Shown: piece after piece, positions 50,317 through 59,574 of the stretch
Numbering within the stretch: position 1 is the stretch's first letter
How the letters are laid out: each line of letters starts with the position of its first letter
Source of the DNA: Ruminococcus sp. OA3
Lineage (GTDB): Bacteria; Bacillota; Clostridia; Lachnospirales; Lachnospiraceae
Assembly (NCBI RefSeq): GCF_022440845.1
Contig: NZ_JAKNTO010000001.1
Location: 620,001-684,000 of the forward strand
DNA: 64,000 bases
Direction of reading: 5' to 3'
Notes under the pieces: model-generated
What the model saw: only the letters and a program-made list of their open reading frames with translations
What the model was told of the DNA's origin: nothing
The model's database searches: none
Made by a program: the position numbers and the translations under genes

Positions 50317-50355
50317 GGCCCTACAGAGGCATTATAAATGTGCCAGTGTAGAGCC
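50317..50355 (-). terminator. Terminator of rsmG
   Basis: GGCTCTACA/TGTAGGGCC stem (50347-50355 with 50317-50325, one G-U) extended by TGGCA/TGCC, followed leftwards by TATTGTCTTTGTTTT. Confidence 0.75.
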
Positions 50356-50381
50356 AGCTATATTCTTTATGTTTTTTTAAT

Positions 50382-51107
50382 TTATAATATCGGCTCCTTA
50401 GAAGGCATTCCTGCTTTGCGGGGATACTTCCCGGGTGTTTGTTTTATTTTCTTTATCACTACAAACGATCGTTCCATATCAGTATCTGCAAGCTGAAATT
50501 TAATCCGGGAAGTAATCTCGCCCCCAAGCACTTTCACTGCCCTCCCGGACACCTGTACTTCCTCATCAATTCTTCCTGATTTATATGGAATAAAAAAACC
50601 TCCTTCTGCCACAAACGGGAGACAATACTCAGAAAGTATATGAAGCCCTGCAACCGCCCGCGATACACAAAGCCCGAATGATTCTCTGTAATCTTTCTGT
50701 TTTGCATAATCCTCTGCTCTGCCATGCACATTTCGGATACCTGACAGGTTCAAAGCCAGGACCACTTCATCCAGGAATTTAATCCTCTTTGCAAGTGAGT
50801 CAAGGAGCACACATTCAACATCGGGAAACGCTATTTTCAATGGAATTCCGGGAAATCCGGCCCCTGTCCCGATATCAATCACATTTTTTATCTGTTTCAT
50901 ATCACATGCTTTAACAATCGCCAGACTGTCAATAAAGTGCTTGACCACTACTTCGTCCCACTCTGTGATACCAGTCAGATTCATTACTTTATTCCATTCT
51001 ATCAGTATATCGTAATATAATGCGAACTGATGATACTGATGATCACTCAGTGTTATATTTAACTGTTCAACACCCTTTTTTAAATAAGTCAGGTCTTTTT
51101 CCAGCAT
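50382..51107 (-). CDS. rsmG: 16S rRNA (guanine527-N7)-methyltransferase
   Basis: 241 aa, the expected size. SAM motif I VIDIGTGAGFPGIPLKIAFP; further RsmG blocks are NLTGITEWDEVVVKHFIDSLA, DSLAKRIKFLDEV and VSRAVAGLHILSEYCLP. It methylates G527 in the 530 loop of 16S rRNA. Located 26 bases after mnmG, as in most Firmicutes origin regions. Confidence 0.96.
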   Translation of the reverse strand: MLEKDLTYLKKGVEQLNITLSDHQYHQFALYYDILIEWNKVMNLTGITEWDEVVVKHFIDSLAIVKACDMKQIKNVIDIGTGAGFPGIPLKIAFPDVECVLLDSLAKRIKFLDEVVLALNLSGIRNVHGRAEDYAKQKDYRESFGLCVSRAVAGLHILSEYCLPFVAEGGFFIPYKSGRIDEEVQVSGRAVKVLGGEITSRIKFQLADTDMERSFVVIKKIKQTPGKYPRKAGMPSKEPIL

Positions 51108-51133
51108 TACATCTCTCCTTCCGTCCTCTGATT

Positions 51134-53017
51134 TTATGACTGTTTATGATATCCCTGAAGATATACCAGAAGAACAGAGATATCTGCAGGTGAGACACCT
51201 GATATTCTGGAGGCCTGCCCTATATTTTCCGGACGGTACAGATTCAGTTTCTGAACTGCTTCAATACGAAGACTCCTGATCTCACCGTAGTCGATATTTT
51301 CCGGAATCTTTTTTGATTCCATCTTTTTAAACTGCTCTACCTGCTTTAACTGTCTTTTAATATATCCATTGTATTTTATATTAATATTTACCTGTTCTGT
51401 TACATCACAGGGAAGTTTCGGTCTTGCAACGTCTATCTCTTTAAGTTCATCATAACTTAGTTCCGGTCTTCGAATCAATTCTCCCAAGGTAGTTCCTGAT
51501 TTTAGGACCGTACTGTTTTTCTTTTCCAAAAGGCTCTGTACTTCCCTTGAAGCCCCTATATTTGTATTCTCTACTCTTTTTATCTCTTCTTCAATCTGTC
51601 GTTCTTTTGTTATCAGTCTCTGATAATCCTCCTCACTGATCAATCCCACTTCATATCCCTTTTTCCTGAGCCGAATGTCTGCATTATCCTGCCTTAACAA
51701 CAGCCGGTATTCCGCACGACTTGTCATCATACGGTAGGGCTCCCTATTTTCCTTCGTCACAAGATCATCGATCAATACACCAATATAAGACTCGGAACGA
51801 TCCAGGATCAAAGGTTCTTTTCCCTTAATCTGATGTACCGCATTGATTCCCGCTATCAGGCCCTGTGCGGCGGCTTCTTCATATCCTGAGCTTCCATTAA
51901 ACTGTCCTCCGCTGAAAAGCCCCTTTATACTTTTAAACTCAAGTGATGGGCGAAGCTGACGCGGATTGATACAGTCATATTCGATCGCATAAGCATTTCT
52001 TACGATCTTTGCATTCTCAAGCCCTGGCACAGAATGATACATCTCATGCTGTACATCTTCTGGAAGAGAACTCGACATTCCTCCCACATACATTTCATTC
52101 GTATACAGTCCTTCGGGTTCCAGGAAAACCTGATGGCGGTTTTTATCCGAAAATTTCACAACTTTATCCTCAATCGAAGGACAGTATCTGGGTCCCGTTC
52201 CTTCTATCATTCCTGAGTACAAAGGTGAACGGTCCAGATTTTTTCGTATGATTTCATGTGTTTTTTCATTTGTATAAGTGAGCCAGCACGATACCTGATT
52301 AATCTGCACTTTCTCCGGATCCGTGGAAAAGGAAAACGGAACGACTCTTTCATCTCCGAACTGCTCTTCCATCTTTGTAAAATCAATACTTCTCCTGTCT
52401 ATTCTTGCAGGTGTTCCTGTCTTAAACCGCAGTATTTCAATTCCATTTTTCTTCAGCGAATCCGTCAGATGGTTGGCAGCCTGAAGACCATTTGGCCCAG
52501 TAAAATTACTGATATCCCCATAGATGCATCTTGCCTTCAGATAGGTTCCGGTACACAGTATGACTGCACTGCACAGATACGTCGCTTTTGAAAATGTTTT
52601 TACACCTTTTATCACGCCGCCTTCCACGATCAGTTCTGTCACTTCCGCCTGTTTTACCGTCAGGCGTTCCTGATTCTCCAGTATGCTGCGCATACGTTCA
52701 CTATACGCATGCTTGTCAGCCTGTGCCCTGAGTGAATGCACTGCAGGTCCTTTTGACTTGTTCAACATTTTTGACTGTATAAATGTTTTATCAATATTCT
52801 TGCCCATCTCCCCGCCAAGTGCATCAATCTCTCTCACCAGGTGTCCTTTTGAACTTCCACCGATATTAGGATTACACGGCATCAGTGCGATACTGTCCAC
52901 ACTGACAGTAAAAATAATGGTCTCCATCCCCAGCCGTGCACAGGCAAGCGCCGCTTCACATCCTGCGTGACCCGCTCCTATCACCGCAACATCATATTTC
53001 TCTACTAACGTATTCAT
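51134..53017 (-). CDS. mnmG: tRNA uridine-5-carboxymethylaminomethyl modification enzyme MnmG
   Basis: 627 aa FAD protein. N-terminal FAD site [14 protein letters not shown]; conserved MnmG/GidA blocks [20 protein letters not shown] (seen around residue 50-70), [14 protein letters not shown] and the active-site region [15 protein letters not shown]. The C-terminal helical domain binds MnmE. With MnmE it installs cmnm5 on wobble U34 of several tRNAs. ATG only 12 bases after the mnmE stop. Confidence 0.96.
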   Translation of the reverse strand: MNTLVEKYDVAVIGAGHAGCEAALACARLGMETIIFTVSVDSIALMPCNPNIGGSSKGHLVREIDALGGEMGKNIDKTFIQSKMLNKSKGPAVHSLRAQADKHAYSERMRSILENQERLTVKQAEVTELIVEGGVIKGVKTFSKATYLCSAVILCTGTYLKARCIYGDISNFTGPNGLQAANHLTDSLKKNGIEILRFKTGTPARIDRRSIDFTKMEEQFGDERVVPFSFSTDPEKVQINQVSCWLTYTNEKTHEIIRKNLDRSPLYSGMIEGTGPRYCPSIEDKVVKFSDKNRHQVFLEPEGLYTNEMYVGGMSSSLPEDVQHEMYHSVPGLENAKIVRNAYAIEYDCINPRQLRPSLEFKSIKGLFSGGQFNGSSGYEEAAAQGLIAGINAVHQIKGKEPLILDRSESYIGVLIDDLVTKENREPYRMMTSRAEYRLLLRQDNADIRLRKKGYEVGLISEEDYQRLITKERQIEEEIKRVENTNIGASREVQSLLEKKNSTVLKSGTTLGELIRRPELSYDELKEIDVARPKLPCDVTEQVNINIKYNGYIKRQLKQVEQFKKMESKKIPENIDYGEIRSLRIEAVQKLNLYRPENIGQASRISGVSPADISVLLVYLQGYHKQS

Positions 53018-53029
53018 TCTCTTCTCCCG

Positions 53030-54421
53030 CTATTTGCCTGTACAGAACTTCCCAAAAATCTCATTTACCAGATCTTCTCCCACTGCTTCCCCCGTGATAC
53101 TTCCAAGAGATTCATATGCGTTCCTAAGATCAATAGAGAAAAAATCCTCCGGCATTCCATCTTCAATACTTCGTTCAACCAGCTCAATACTTCTTTTTGT
53201 CTCCTCAAGTGCTGCTTTATGTCTCATGTTCGTGATATAAATCTCATCATTAAATGATAACTCTCCCAAAAAGAACATATCTTTCATACATTCTTCCAGT
53301 TCTTTCAGTCCGGTCTCCTCCTTGGCTGATATGGATATCACAGGAACCGGGAGATAATGTTTCATGTCATCCGCTGATACCTTAAGGTTCAGGTCTGATT
53401 TGTTCAGCAATACGATTGCTTTTTTCTTACCGGTCCGAATCATCTCAATAATTTCTTCATCATTCTTATCCAGGGGTACCGATGAATCAACGACATAAAG
53501 GATAAGATCCGCTTCCTTTGCACGTTCCTTTGCACGGCCTACACCTATCTTTTCCACTACATCCTCGGTGCTGCGTATACCTGCCGTATCGATGATACGC
53601 AGTGAAATTCCCTGAAGTATGATCGTCTCTTCCAGAACATCTCTTGTAGTACCTGCGACATCTGTAACAATCGCTTTTTCCTCACCCACGAGCAGATTCA
53701 GAAGAGAAGACTTCCCCGCATTTGGTTTTCCTACAATTACTGTTTTTATTCCTTCCTGAATCATCCTGCCTTCGTCGGCAGAATCTATCAATTCCTGAAT
53801 TTTACCCTTCTCTGTCATCAGGATTTCTTTTAGTTGTTCTCCATACCTATCGATACTGATATGTTCCGGATCATCCAGTGCCGATTCTATAAAAGCAATC
53901 TGATAAATAATACTCTGACGTATTTCCTTAATCCTCTGTTCCAGTGATCCCTTCAGCTGACTCAGTGAACTCTTCAGCGCATACTCACTTTTTGCATTGA
54001 TCACATCAATCACCGCTTCGGCTTTTGACAGATCAATCCTTCCATTTAAAAAAGCACGCCTGGTAAATTCACCCGGCTGTGCAGGGCGCGCTCCATATCT
54101 GACTGCTGCTTCCAACACTTTTTTTACAGCCAGTACGCCTCCGTGACAGTCAATTTCAACCGTATCTTCCCCTGTATAACTGTGAGGTCCTTTCATAATC
54201 ATGACCAGAACCTCATCTATCATTTCATCTTTATCAAATATATGACCATAATGAATGGTATGAGTATCAACCTTACTGATATCCTTATCTACTTTTTCAG
54301 GCTGAAAAATCCTGCTGATAACCGCAAGCGAATCTTCACCACTCATGCGGACAATACCGATTCCAGACGGACTCATGGCAGTTGCGACAGCAGCTATCGT
54401 ATCGTTAGATGAAACTGTCAT
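53030..54421 (-). CDS. mnmE: tRNA modification GTPase MnmE
   Basis: 463 aa from the ATG at 54421 (AAGGGAG eight bases before it; an ATG six bases earlier is too close). The N-terminal folate-binding domain starts DTIAAVATAMSPSGIGIVR. The G domain carries G1 GKPNAGKSSLLN, G2/G3 DVAGTTRD and DTAGIR, and G4 NKSD. The C terminus is FCTGK with the catalytic-type Cys. Length agrees with the family (about 455-465). Partner of MnmG next door. Confidence 0.96.
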   Translation of the reverse strand: MTVSSNDTIAAVATAMSPSGIGIVRMSGEDSLAVISRIFQPEKVDKDISKVDTHTIHYGHIFDKDEMIDEVLVMIMKGPHSYTGEDTVEIDCHGGVLAVKKVLEAAVRYGARPAQPGEFTRRAFLNGRIDLSKAEAVIDVINAKSEYALKSSLSQLKGSLEQRIKEIRQSIIYQIAFIESALDDPEHISIDRYGEQLKEILMTEKGKIQELIDSADEGRMIQEGIKTVIVGKPNAGKSSLLNLLVGEEKAIVTDVAGTTRDVLEETIILQGISLRIIDTAGIRSTEDVVEKIGVGRAKERAKEADLILYVVDSSVPLDKNDEEIIEMIRTGKKKAIVLLNKSDLNLKVSADDMKHYLPVPVISISAKEETGLKELEECMKDMFFLGELSFNDEIYITNMRHKAALEETKRSIELVERSIEDGMPEDFFSIDLRNAYESLGSITGEAVGEDLVNEIFGKFCTGK

Positions 54422-54466
54422 CTTCATTACTCCCTTCAAGCAAAAAAGCTTTGTCAAAACATAAAT

Positions 54467-54500
54467 ACCTCACTTAAATTCAAAAAAATTTAGGTGAGGT
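54467..54500 (-). terminator. Hairpin between jag and mnmE
   Basis: A 14-bp stem with one G-U pair (54467-54480 with 54487-54500). The leftward tail ATTTATGTTTTG is only partly T. It follows the jag stop by 22 bases and precedes mnmE by 45. It may terminate the rpmH-jag operon in part, leaving read-through into mnmE. Confidence 0.6.
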
Positions 54501-54522
54501 ACTATGAAAGGCTCATGGCCTC

Positions 54523-55368
54523 CTATTTTTTTAATGTTACTACAACATGTCTGTAAGGCTCACTGCCTTCGCTGTATGTCTCTACATATTTATTCCCCTG
54601 AAGTACAGAATGAATAATTCTTCTCTCATAAGGATTCATTGGTTCCAGTGCAACTGGTTTTCTGGTTTTTCTCACTTTATAAGCAATATTTTTCGCCAGA
54701 TTTTCCAACGTATCTTTTCTGCGGCTTCTGTAATTCTCTGTATCCAGCTTCACACGAATATAATGTTCCTGACCTTTATTTACCACCAGGCTTGTCAGAT
54801 ACTGAAGTGAATCCAGGGTCTGTCCGCGCTTTCCGATCAGCATTCCCATATCAGCTCCGGAAAAATCAATATCAAGGTTTCCTGTATTTTTCTGATATTC
54901 GATAGCAATATCGACAGGAACTTCCATTGCTTTAAATACACTGTCCAAAAATTCACGTGCTGCATCTTCAATGAATTTAATTTCCTCTGACGTTCTCTCA
55001 ACGATTACATATTCTTTTTTCTCAGGAGCCGGTGCTTTTTCTACCATCTGTGGTTTTTCAGCGGGCTTGGGTTTTTCTTGTTTCTTCTCAGATTTAACAG
55101 GTTTTTTCTCCTGTTTCATCTCTTTTTTAAATTCTTTTTTTGGCTCTTTCTTAACTTCAGGCTTAACAGGTTTTATTTCTTCGACAGGCTCAACAACTTC
55201 TTTTCTTCGAGCTTTGATAATCGCCGGTTTACTTCCAAATCCTAAAAATCCGGAACTTCCTTCCCGCACAACCTGTATTTCAAGATTATCACTGGAGGTT
55301 TCCAAAGTAAGACATGCTTTGGTAATTGCATCGTCAACGGTTTTTGCGGAAATTTCAATAAAATCCAT
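54523..55368 (-). CDS. jag: RNA-binding protein Jag (KhpB/EloR)
   Basis: 281 aa. Jag_N domain (1-50, FIEISAKTVDDAITKACLTL, and SGFLGFGSKPA), a long Lys/Pro/Glu-rich linker (about 55-130), a KH domain with LIGKRGQTLDSLQYL (an I-G-x-x-G motif), and an R3H-type C terminus (MNPYERRIIHSVLQ). It binds RNA with KhpA and affects cell elongation. The ATG at 55368 has GGGGGA at a proper distance; an in-frame TTG two codons earlier does not. The stop of yidC is 11 bases upstream. Confidence 0.94.
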   Translation of the reverse strand: MDFIEISAKTVDDAITKACLTLETSSDNLEIQVVREGSSGFLGFGSKPAIIKARRKEVVEPVEEIKPVKPEVKKEPKKEFKKEMKQEKKPVKSEKKQEKPKPAEKPQMVEKAPAPEKKEYVIVERTSEEIKFIEDAAREFLDSVFKAMEVPVDIAIEYQKNTGNLDIDFSGADMGMLIGKRGQTLDSLQYLTSLVVNKGQEHYIRVKLDTENYRSRRKDTLENLAKNIAYKVRKTRKPVALEPMNPYERRIIHSVLQGNKYVETYSEGSEPYRHVVVTLKK

Positions 55369-55379
55369 AACCAATCCCC

Positions 55380-56666
55380 CTATTTCTTCTTGTTCTTTTC
55401 ATCAAACTGTTTAACCATATTTGCTTTCGAAGCAATACTATTCGGCTTCACATTTCCACTGTTGTAATATTCGGTTGCCTTCCTGACTGCCTCTTCTCTC
55501 TCTTCAGCAGAATCAGCGCTTACCGGCTCATTGATTCTGCGTACATTCTGAGTAGCCTGCTGTGTGATCTTCTGAGGAGGAAGTCCTTTTTTCTCGCGTT
55601 TCTTCTGTGCTTTCTCCTGATTTTTCTTAATAAGATCATCCATATCGATTTTTGACATATGCCTGTTGATGATCAACTGCTGAATACTTCTGAATACAGC
55701 ACCTGCAATCCAGTAAATACCGATACCAACCGGGAAAGTAACACAGAAAAATGCGGACATGATCGGCATAACAGTGTTCATACTTTTCATGGATGCATCC
55801 ATCGCACTGGGTGTATCTCCATTAGAAACTGTCGCCGGCTGCGGCATCAGTTTATAGTTAAGCCACTGCGTCAGCCATGCAAGAACCGGTATCAATATTG
55901 CCCCGATTACGAGAAGCCATTTTCCTGAAGAAAATCCATCTTTAATCAGAATAAAAGGTGTATCTGAGATGTTTAATCCCAAAAACATATTAACATTTGT
56001 AATACTATCTTTTGTTGTATTAATAATATTTGTAAAACCACTGAAATCAGCCACATGAGCAATCGATTCCCACTGATTTGTCGTCAGATTATACAACATA
56101 TCAATGATCGAATTCGTACTTGCAACACCATTTTCTACAGCGAGCTTTGTTGTTGTAATTTTATTTTCATCTATAAAAGTCTGAAGGATCTCTGTAAAAT
56201 TAGGAATTGATGTGATTTTTGTCACAAGGCCGGTAAATACTTCTCTTACACTGGAAATATAGCCAGGAATATGATAGATAACCTGATACAGTGCAAACAT
56301 AACAGGCAATGTGATCAGCATCTGACCACAGCTTCCAGTCGGTGACACGCCATATTTCTGGTAAATTGCCTGTGTCTCTTCCTGCATCTTTTCCATGGAT
56401 TTCTGATCTTTTTTGCCTTTATATTTCTGCTGTACTTTCTGAATCTCAGGCATCATAATGCTGTTAAGTTTTGAGAATTTCTGTTGTTTTATCTGCAGGG
56501 GTGTCATCAGAAGATACATTACAAAGGTAAATAAAATAATCGCAATACCAATGTTAGGAATCCCTATCTGTTCCAGGCACCAATATATCCCACTGATAAC
56601 ATATCCGAGAATATCAGCTATCCATCCGATAATCGGCATTGTTGATTTTGTCAAAAAGATATCCAA
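55380..56666 (-). CDS. yidC: Membrane protein insertase YidC/OxaA
   Basis: 428 aa with five or so membrane helices (near 20-40, 50-62, 118-140, 235-260 and 300-330). Conserved insertase segments: IPNIGIAIILFTFVMYLLMTP, PTGSCGQMLITLPVMFALYQ and FPVGIGIYWIAGAVFRS. The basic C-terminal tail (KKNQEKAQKKREKKG) binds ribosomes. The roughly 80-residue extracellular insert between the second and third helices is larger than in SpoIIIJ. It inserts membrane proteins with or without SecYEG. Confidence 0.94.
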   Translation of the reverse strand: MDIFLTKSTMPIIGWIADILGYVISGIYWCLEQIGIPNIGIAIILFTFVMYLLMTPLQIKQQKFSKLNSIMMPEIQKVQQKYKGKKDQKSMEKMQEETQAIYQKYGVSPTGSCGQMLITLPVMFALYQVIYHIPGYISSVREVFTGLVTKITSIPNFTEILQTFIDENKITTTKLAVENGVASTNSIIDMLYNLTTNQWESIAHVADFSGFTNIINTTKDSITNVNMFLGLNISDTPFILIKDGFSSGKWLLVIGAILIPVLAWLTQWLNYKLMPQPATVSNGDTPSAMDASMKSMNTVMPIMSAFFCVTFPVGIGIYWIAGAVFRSIQQLIINRHMSKIDMDDLIKKNQEKAQKKREKKGLPPQKITQQATQNVRRINEPVSADSAEEREEAVRKATEYYNSGNVKPNSIASKANMVKQFDEKNKKK

Positions 56667-56687
56667 ACCAATTTTCCTCCTTGTACT

Positions 56688-56897
56688 TTATGGAACCGGG
56701 TCATAGCCGCCTTTCGAGAAGGGATTACAACGTAATATTCTCCATATTGCTAATATACTTCCTTTGAAAGCCCCATATTTTTGAATTGCTTCTAATCCGT
56801 AATTTGAACAGGTTGGCGTATACGGACAGCATGTTCTCTTTAAAGGTGATAAATATTTTTGATAAAACTTAATCATTTTAATCAGTATTATTTTCAT
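56688..56897 (-). CDS. yidD: Membrane protein insertion efficiency factor YidD
   Basis: 69 aa. Typical YidD sequence: the opening [17 protein letters not shown] is an amphipathic membrane-binding helix, followed by the family Cys/Pro block [20 protein letters not shown] and [17 protein letters not shown]. The start lies inside the end of rnpA (20-base overlap). Supports YidC/Sec insertion. Confidence 0.95.
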   Translation of the reverse strand: MKIILIKMIKFYQKYLSPLKRTCCPYTPTCSNYGLEAIQKYGAFKGSILAIWRILRCNPFSKGGYDPVP

Positions 56898-57234
56898 TTT
56901 TCTTCAAAATCTGATGCATTTTTCCCAGATGCATCAATGCACTTTCAATATGTGCATAATCTTTGTCTTTTGCATTTACCCTCGCAATGACTACAATATC
57001 CATTCCATTTAGGAATAATTCTTCATTTAACCGATAACTTTCTCTGATCAGCCTGGTCAATCTATGACGAACGATACTATTTCCAACCTTCTTACTGACA
57101 GATATGCCCAGACGATTTTTTCCCATTTGGTTTTTATACACATACATTACCAGATATTTATTAGCTAACGACGTTCCGTTTTTGTAAACCAACTGAAAAT
57201 CTCTGTTTTTCTTTAAACTCTCCGAATTTTTCAT
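56878..57234 (-). CDS. rnpA: Ribonuclease P protein component
   Basis: 118 aa. The RNR-like signature is visible as [15 protein letters not shown] (basic cleft residues), preceded by [19 protein letters not shown]; basic overall. It assists the RNase P RNA in removing tRNA 5' leaders. 62 bases downstream of rpmH with no terminator, so cotranscribed. Confidence 0.96.
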   Translation of the reverse strand: MKNSESLKKNRDFQLVYKNGTSLANKYLVMYVYKNQMGKNRLGISVSKKVGNSIVRHRLTRLIRESYRLNEELFLNGMDIVVIARVNAKDKDYAHIESALMHLGKMHQILKKNENNTD

Positions 57235-57296
57235 AGAATTATTCCCTTAATATACAGCAAAAATATAAGAGAAGAAAAGACCACATAACTGCGGTC

Positions 57297-57431
57297 TTAT
57301 GCTGATAAACTTTTTCTTCCTTTTAATCTTCTTGCAGCTAAAACTTTTCTTCCGCCTTTTGTGGCCATTCTCGCTCTGAATCCGTGAACTTTAGCTCTGG
57401 ATCTCTTTTTCGGCTGAAATGTCATTTTCAT
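57297..57431 (-). CDS. rpmH: 50S ribosomal protein L34
   Basis: 44 aa: [18 protein letters not shown] at the start, then [19 protein letters not shown], the invariant L34 body. ATG at 57431 with AAAGGAGGTG 9 bases upstream. First gene of the rpmH-rnpA-yidD-yidC-jag operon, with a promoter at 57516-57544. Confidence 0.98.
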   Translation of the reverse strand: MKMTFQPKKRSRAKVHGFRARMATKGGRKVLAARRLKGRKSLSA

Positions 57432-57515
57432 AATTCTGGCACCTCCTTTAAAAACCAAATATCTATCATATATGGTAATTTATAATCTTCATGTATGCAC
57501 GAAAACATCATTTCA

Positions 57516-57544
57516 ATTATATTCATATTATTCCCTTAAGTCAA
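57516..57544 (-). promoter_or_regulatory. Promoter of the rpmH operon
   Basis: TTGACT (57539-57544, minus strand), a 17-base spacer, TATAAT (57516-57521). Confidence 0.85.
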
Positions 57545-57795
57545 GTAAAATTCAGGTTTTTTTTGCTTTACCCTCTATTTTCTTAAATATCGCATAGTTT
57601 ACGTAATATTATCCACATTTTGTGGATAACTTGTGGATAAAATGCGATTTTTATGTGGTTATATGAGCACCATCCTTAATTTTTATTTGAATTACACTGT
57701 TTTATCAATGTGAATAATAAAAACCTTTATACACATTCCTAACAATAACTACATTTTATGGTAACTGATTATTGTCCAGCTTCCAGAATTAATCA

Positions 57796-57824
57796 TTGCG
57801 TAAAATCCCGTTTTATTATAATAT
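57796..57824 (+). promoter_or_regulatory. Candidate dnaA promoter
   Basis: TTGCGT (57796-57801), a 17-base spacer, TAATAT (57819-57824). The leader would be about 140 bases and contain the 57871-57891 hairpin. It overlaps the AT-rich region after the DnaA boxes, so autoregulation by DnaA is likely. Confidence 0.5.
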
Positions 57825-57970
57825 AAAGTAGAGATATTATCTAAAATGAATCGTTGATAAGATTTTGCGAGGGTCCTGTTCTGCAGGACCCTTAGGGTGA
57901 TACGATATATTATCACTGAATTTATTGTTCAAAGCTGTGTTTATACTTATAGGAAACGGGGACTGTTAAA

Positions 57971-59311
57971 ATGAACATTATTATAAAAAAGTGGAATGAT
58001 ATTCTGGATATGGTTAAAAAAGAACACGAACTTTCAGATGTATCATTTACAACATGGTTAAAACCTTTAACGGTACATAGCGTAGAAAATGACGTTGTTA
58101 CCATTCTTGTGCCTTCTACAGAATTCATTAATTATATCAGTAAGAAGTACACACTTCCTATTAAAGTTGCTATTACGGAAGTAACTGGAATTAGCTGTGA
58201 AATAAAATTCATTATACCGGAAGATATCCCGAAAGTAATAACACAGCCGCAGGCCATCAATGAAAATCTGATCAATGCAAATCTGAATGAGAAATATACA
58301 TTTGATACATTCGTTGTTGGAAGCAATAATAAATTTGCTCATGCTGCCTCACTCGCTGTAGCAGAATCTCCTGGTGATATTTATAATCCTCTGTTTTTAT
58401 ATGGAGGAGTTGGTCTCGGCAAAACTCATCTTATGCACTCGATTGCTCATTTTATTCTTCAGACTGACCCCTCTAAAAGGGTTCTTTATGTGACGAGTGA
58501 AGACTTTACAAACGAAGTCATTGAATCTATTCGTAATGGCAATAACACGGCAATGTCAAAATTCCGCGAAAAATACAGGAATATTGATGTTTTACTGGTT
58601 GATGACGTACAATTTATCATAGGTAAAGAATCAACACAGGAAGAATTCTTCCATACCTTTAATGCTCTGCACAGTGCCAGAAAACAAATTATCATATCAT
58701 CCGATAAACCACCCAAGGATATGGAAATATTGGAAGACAGGATACGCTCCCGATTTGAATGGGGTCTGATCGCTGATATTTCATCGCCTGATTATGAAAC
58801 ACGAATGGCAATTCTTCGAAAAAAGGAAGAACTGGATGGATATAACGTCGATGACTCCGTTATTGAGTACATCGCAACAAATATAAAATCAAATATCCGT
58901 GAGCTGGAAGGTTCTCTCAATAAAATAATGGCTTACGCCAATCTGGAAAAACGAGAAGTCACTCTGGAACTGGCTGAACAGGTATTGAAAGACATCATTT
59001 CACCTGATGCAAAAAAGGTCATTACACCAGAATTAATCATTACAACTGTAGCCGAACACTTTGATGTGACTTCTGATGATATTAAAGGAAGCAAGAGAAG
59101 TCAGAAAGTTACATTTCCACGTCAGATCGTGATGTATCTCTGCCGGGAAATGACAGGGCTTACTCTTGCAGGCGTTGCAAAAGCGCTTGGTAAAAGCGAT
59201 CACACTACAGTTATTAATGCAATAAAAAAAATAGAAAAGGAAATGGAAAATTCCTCAGATCTGGAAACCACCATTTCCGTGCTTAAGAAGAAGATCAATC
59301 CTCCTTCTTAA
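57971..59311 (+). CDS. dnaA: Chromosomal replication initiator DnaA
   Basis: 446 aa. Domain I at 1-80 (VSFTTWLKPL), a short variable domain II, domain III AAA+ with Walker A GGVGLGKTHLMHSIA, Walker B VLLVDDVQFI and sensor IISSDKPP, and domain IV with the DNA-binding signature KSDHTTVINAIKKI. It binds the flanking DnaA boxes and opens oriC. The ribosome site is modest (GGGGA about 10 bases before the ATG). Confidence 0.98.
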   Translation: MNIIIKKWNDILDMVKKEHELSDVSFTTWLKPLTVHSVENDVVTILVPSTEFINYISKKYTLPIKVAITEVTGISCEIKFIIPEDIPKVITQPQAINENLINANLNEKYTFDTFVVGSNNKFAHAASLAVAESPGDIYNPLFLYGGVGLGKTHLMHSIAHFILQTDPSKRVLYVTSEDFTNEVIESIRNGNNTAMSKFREKYRNIDVLLVDDVQFIIGKESTQEEFFHTFNALHSARKQIIISSDKPPKDMEILEDRIRSRFEWGLIADISSPDYETRMAILRKKEELDGYNVDDSVIEYIATNIKSNIRELEGSLNKIMAYANLEKREVTLELAEQVLKDIISPDAKKVITPELIITTVAEHFDVTSDDIKGSKRSQKVTFPRQIVMYLCREMTGLTLAGVAKALGKSDHTTVINAIKKIEKEMENSSDLETTISVLKKKINPPS

Positions 59312-59316
59312 AAAAG

Positions 59317-59572
59317 TTATACACATTTATTTGTGGATAATGTGTTTATTGTATGTTGATACTTTGTGGATAATTTTACTGTTTTTATTATCAACAATGT
59401 GTACACACTTTAATTTCATTACATTAACATACTTATCCACTGACATTTTGCCTGTATTTCAGCGCTTTAACCTACATTTTCACAAATCCACAGCCCTTAC
59501 GGCTAAGACTACGGATTTGTTATTAATTTATTTTTCTTAAAGTCACTTTTGACAGGAAGGGAGTTATACACA
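59317..59572. other. Replication origin, downstream half (dnaA-dnaN intergenic)
   Basis: DnaA boxes TTATACACA 59317-59325, TGTGGATAA 59332-59340 and 59365-59373, TTATCCACT 59433-59441 and TTATACACA 59564-59572 (next to the dnaN ribosome site), plus TGTGTACACA near 59398. Together with the rpmH-dnaA cluster this forms a bipartite origin as in B. subtilis. Confidence 0.85.
59482..59536 (+). terminator. Hairpin after dnaA within the origin
   Basis: ACAAATCC (59482-59489) pairs with GGATTTGT (59513-59520); an inner AGCC/GGCT stem extends it. Followed by TTATTAATTTATTTTTC. It may partly terminate dnaA transcription before dnaN. Confidence 0.6.
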
Positions 59573-59574
59573 TT

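Larger units (their letters stand above)
57432..57970. other. Replication origin, upstream half (rpmH-dnaA intergenic)
   Basis: 539 bases, AT-rich. Perfect DnaA boxes TTATCCACA/TGTGGATAA at 57609-57617 (+), 57621-57629 (-) and 57632-57640 (-), and TTATACACA at 57727-57735. Runs of A/T between 57540-57600 and 57810-57830 are candidate unwinding sites. A perfect 8-bp hairpin (57871-57878 with 57884-57891) lies in the dnaA leader. The rpmH and dnaA promoters flank the boxes. Confidence 0.9.
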
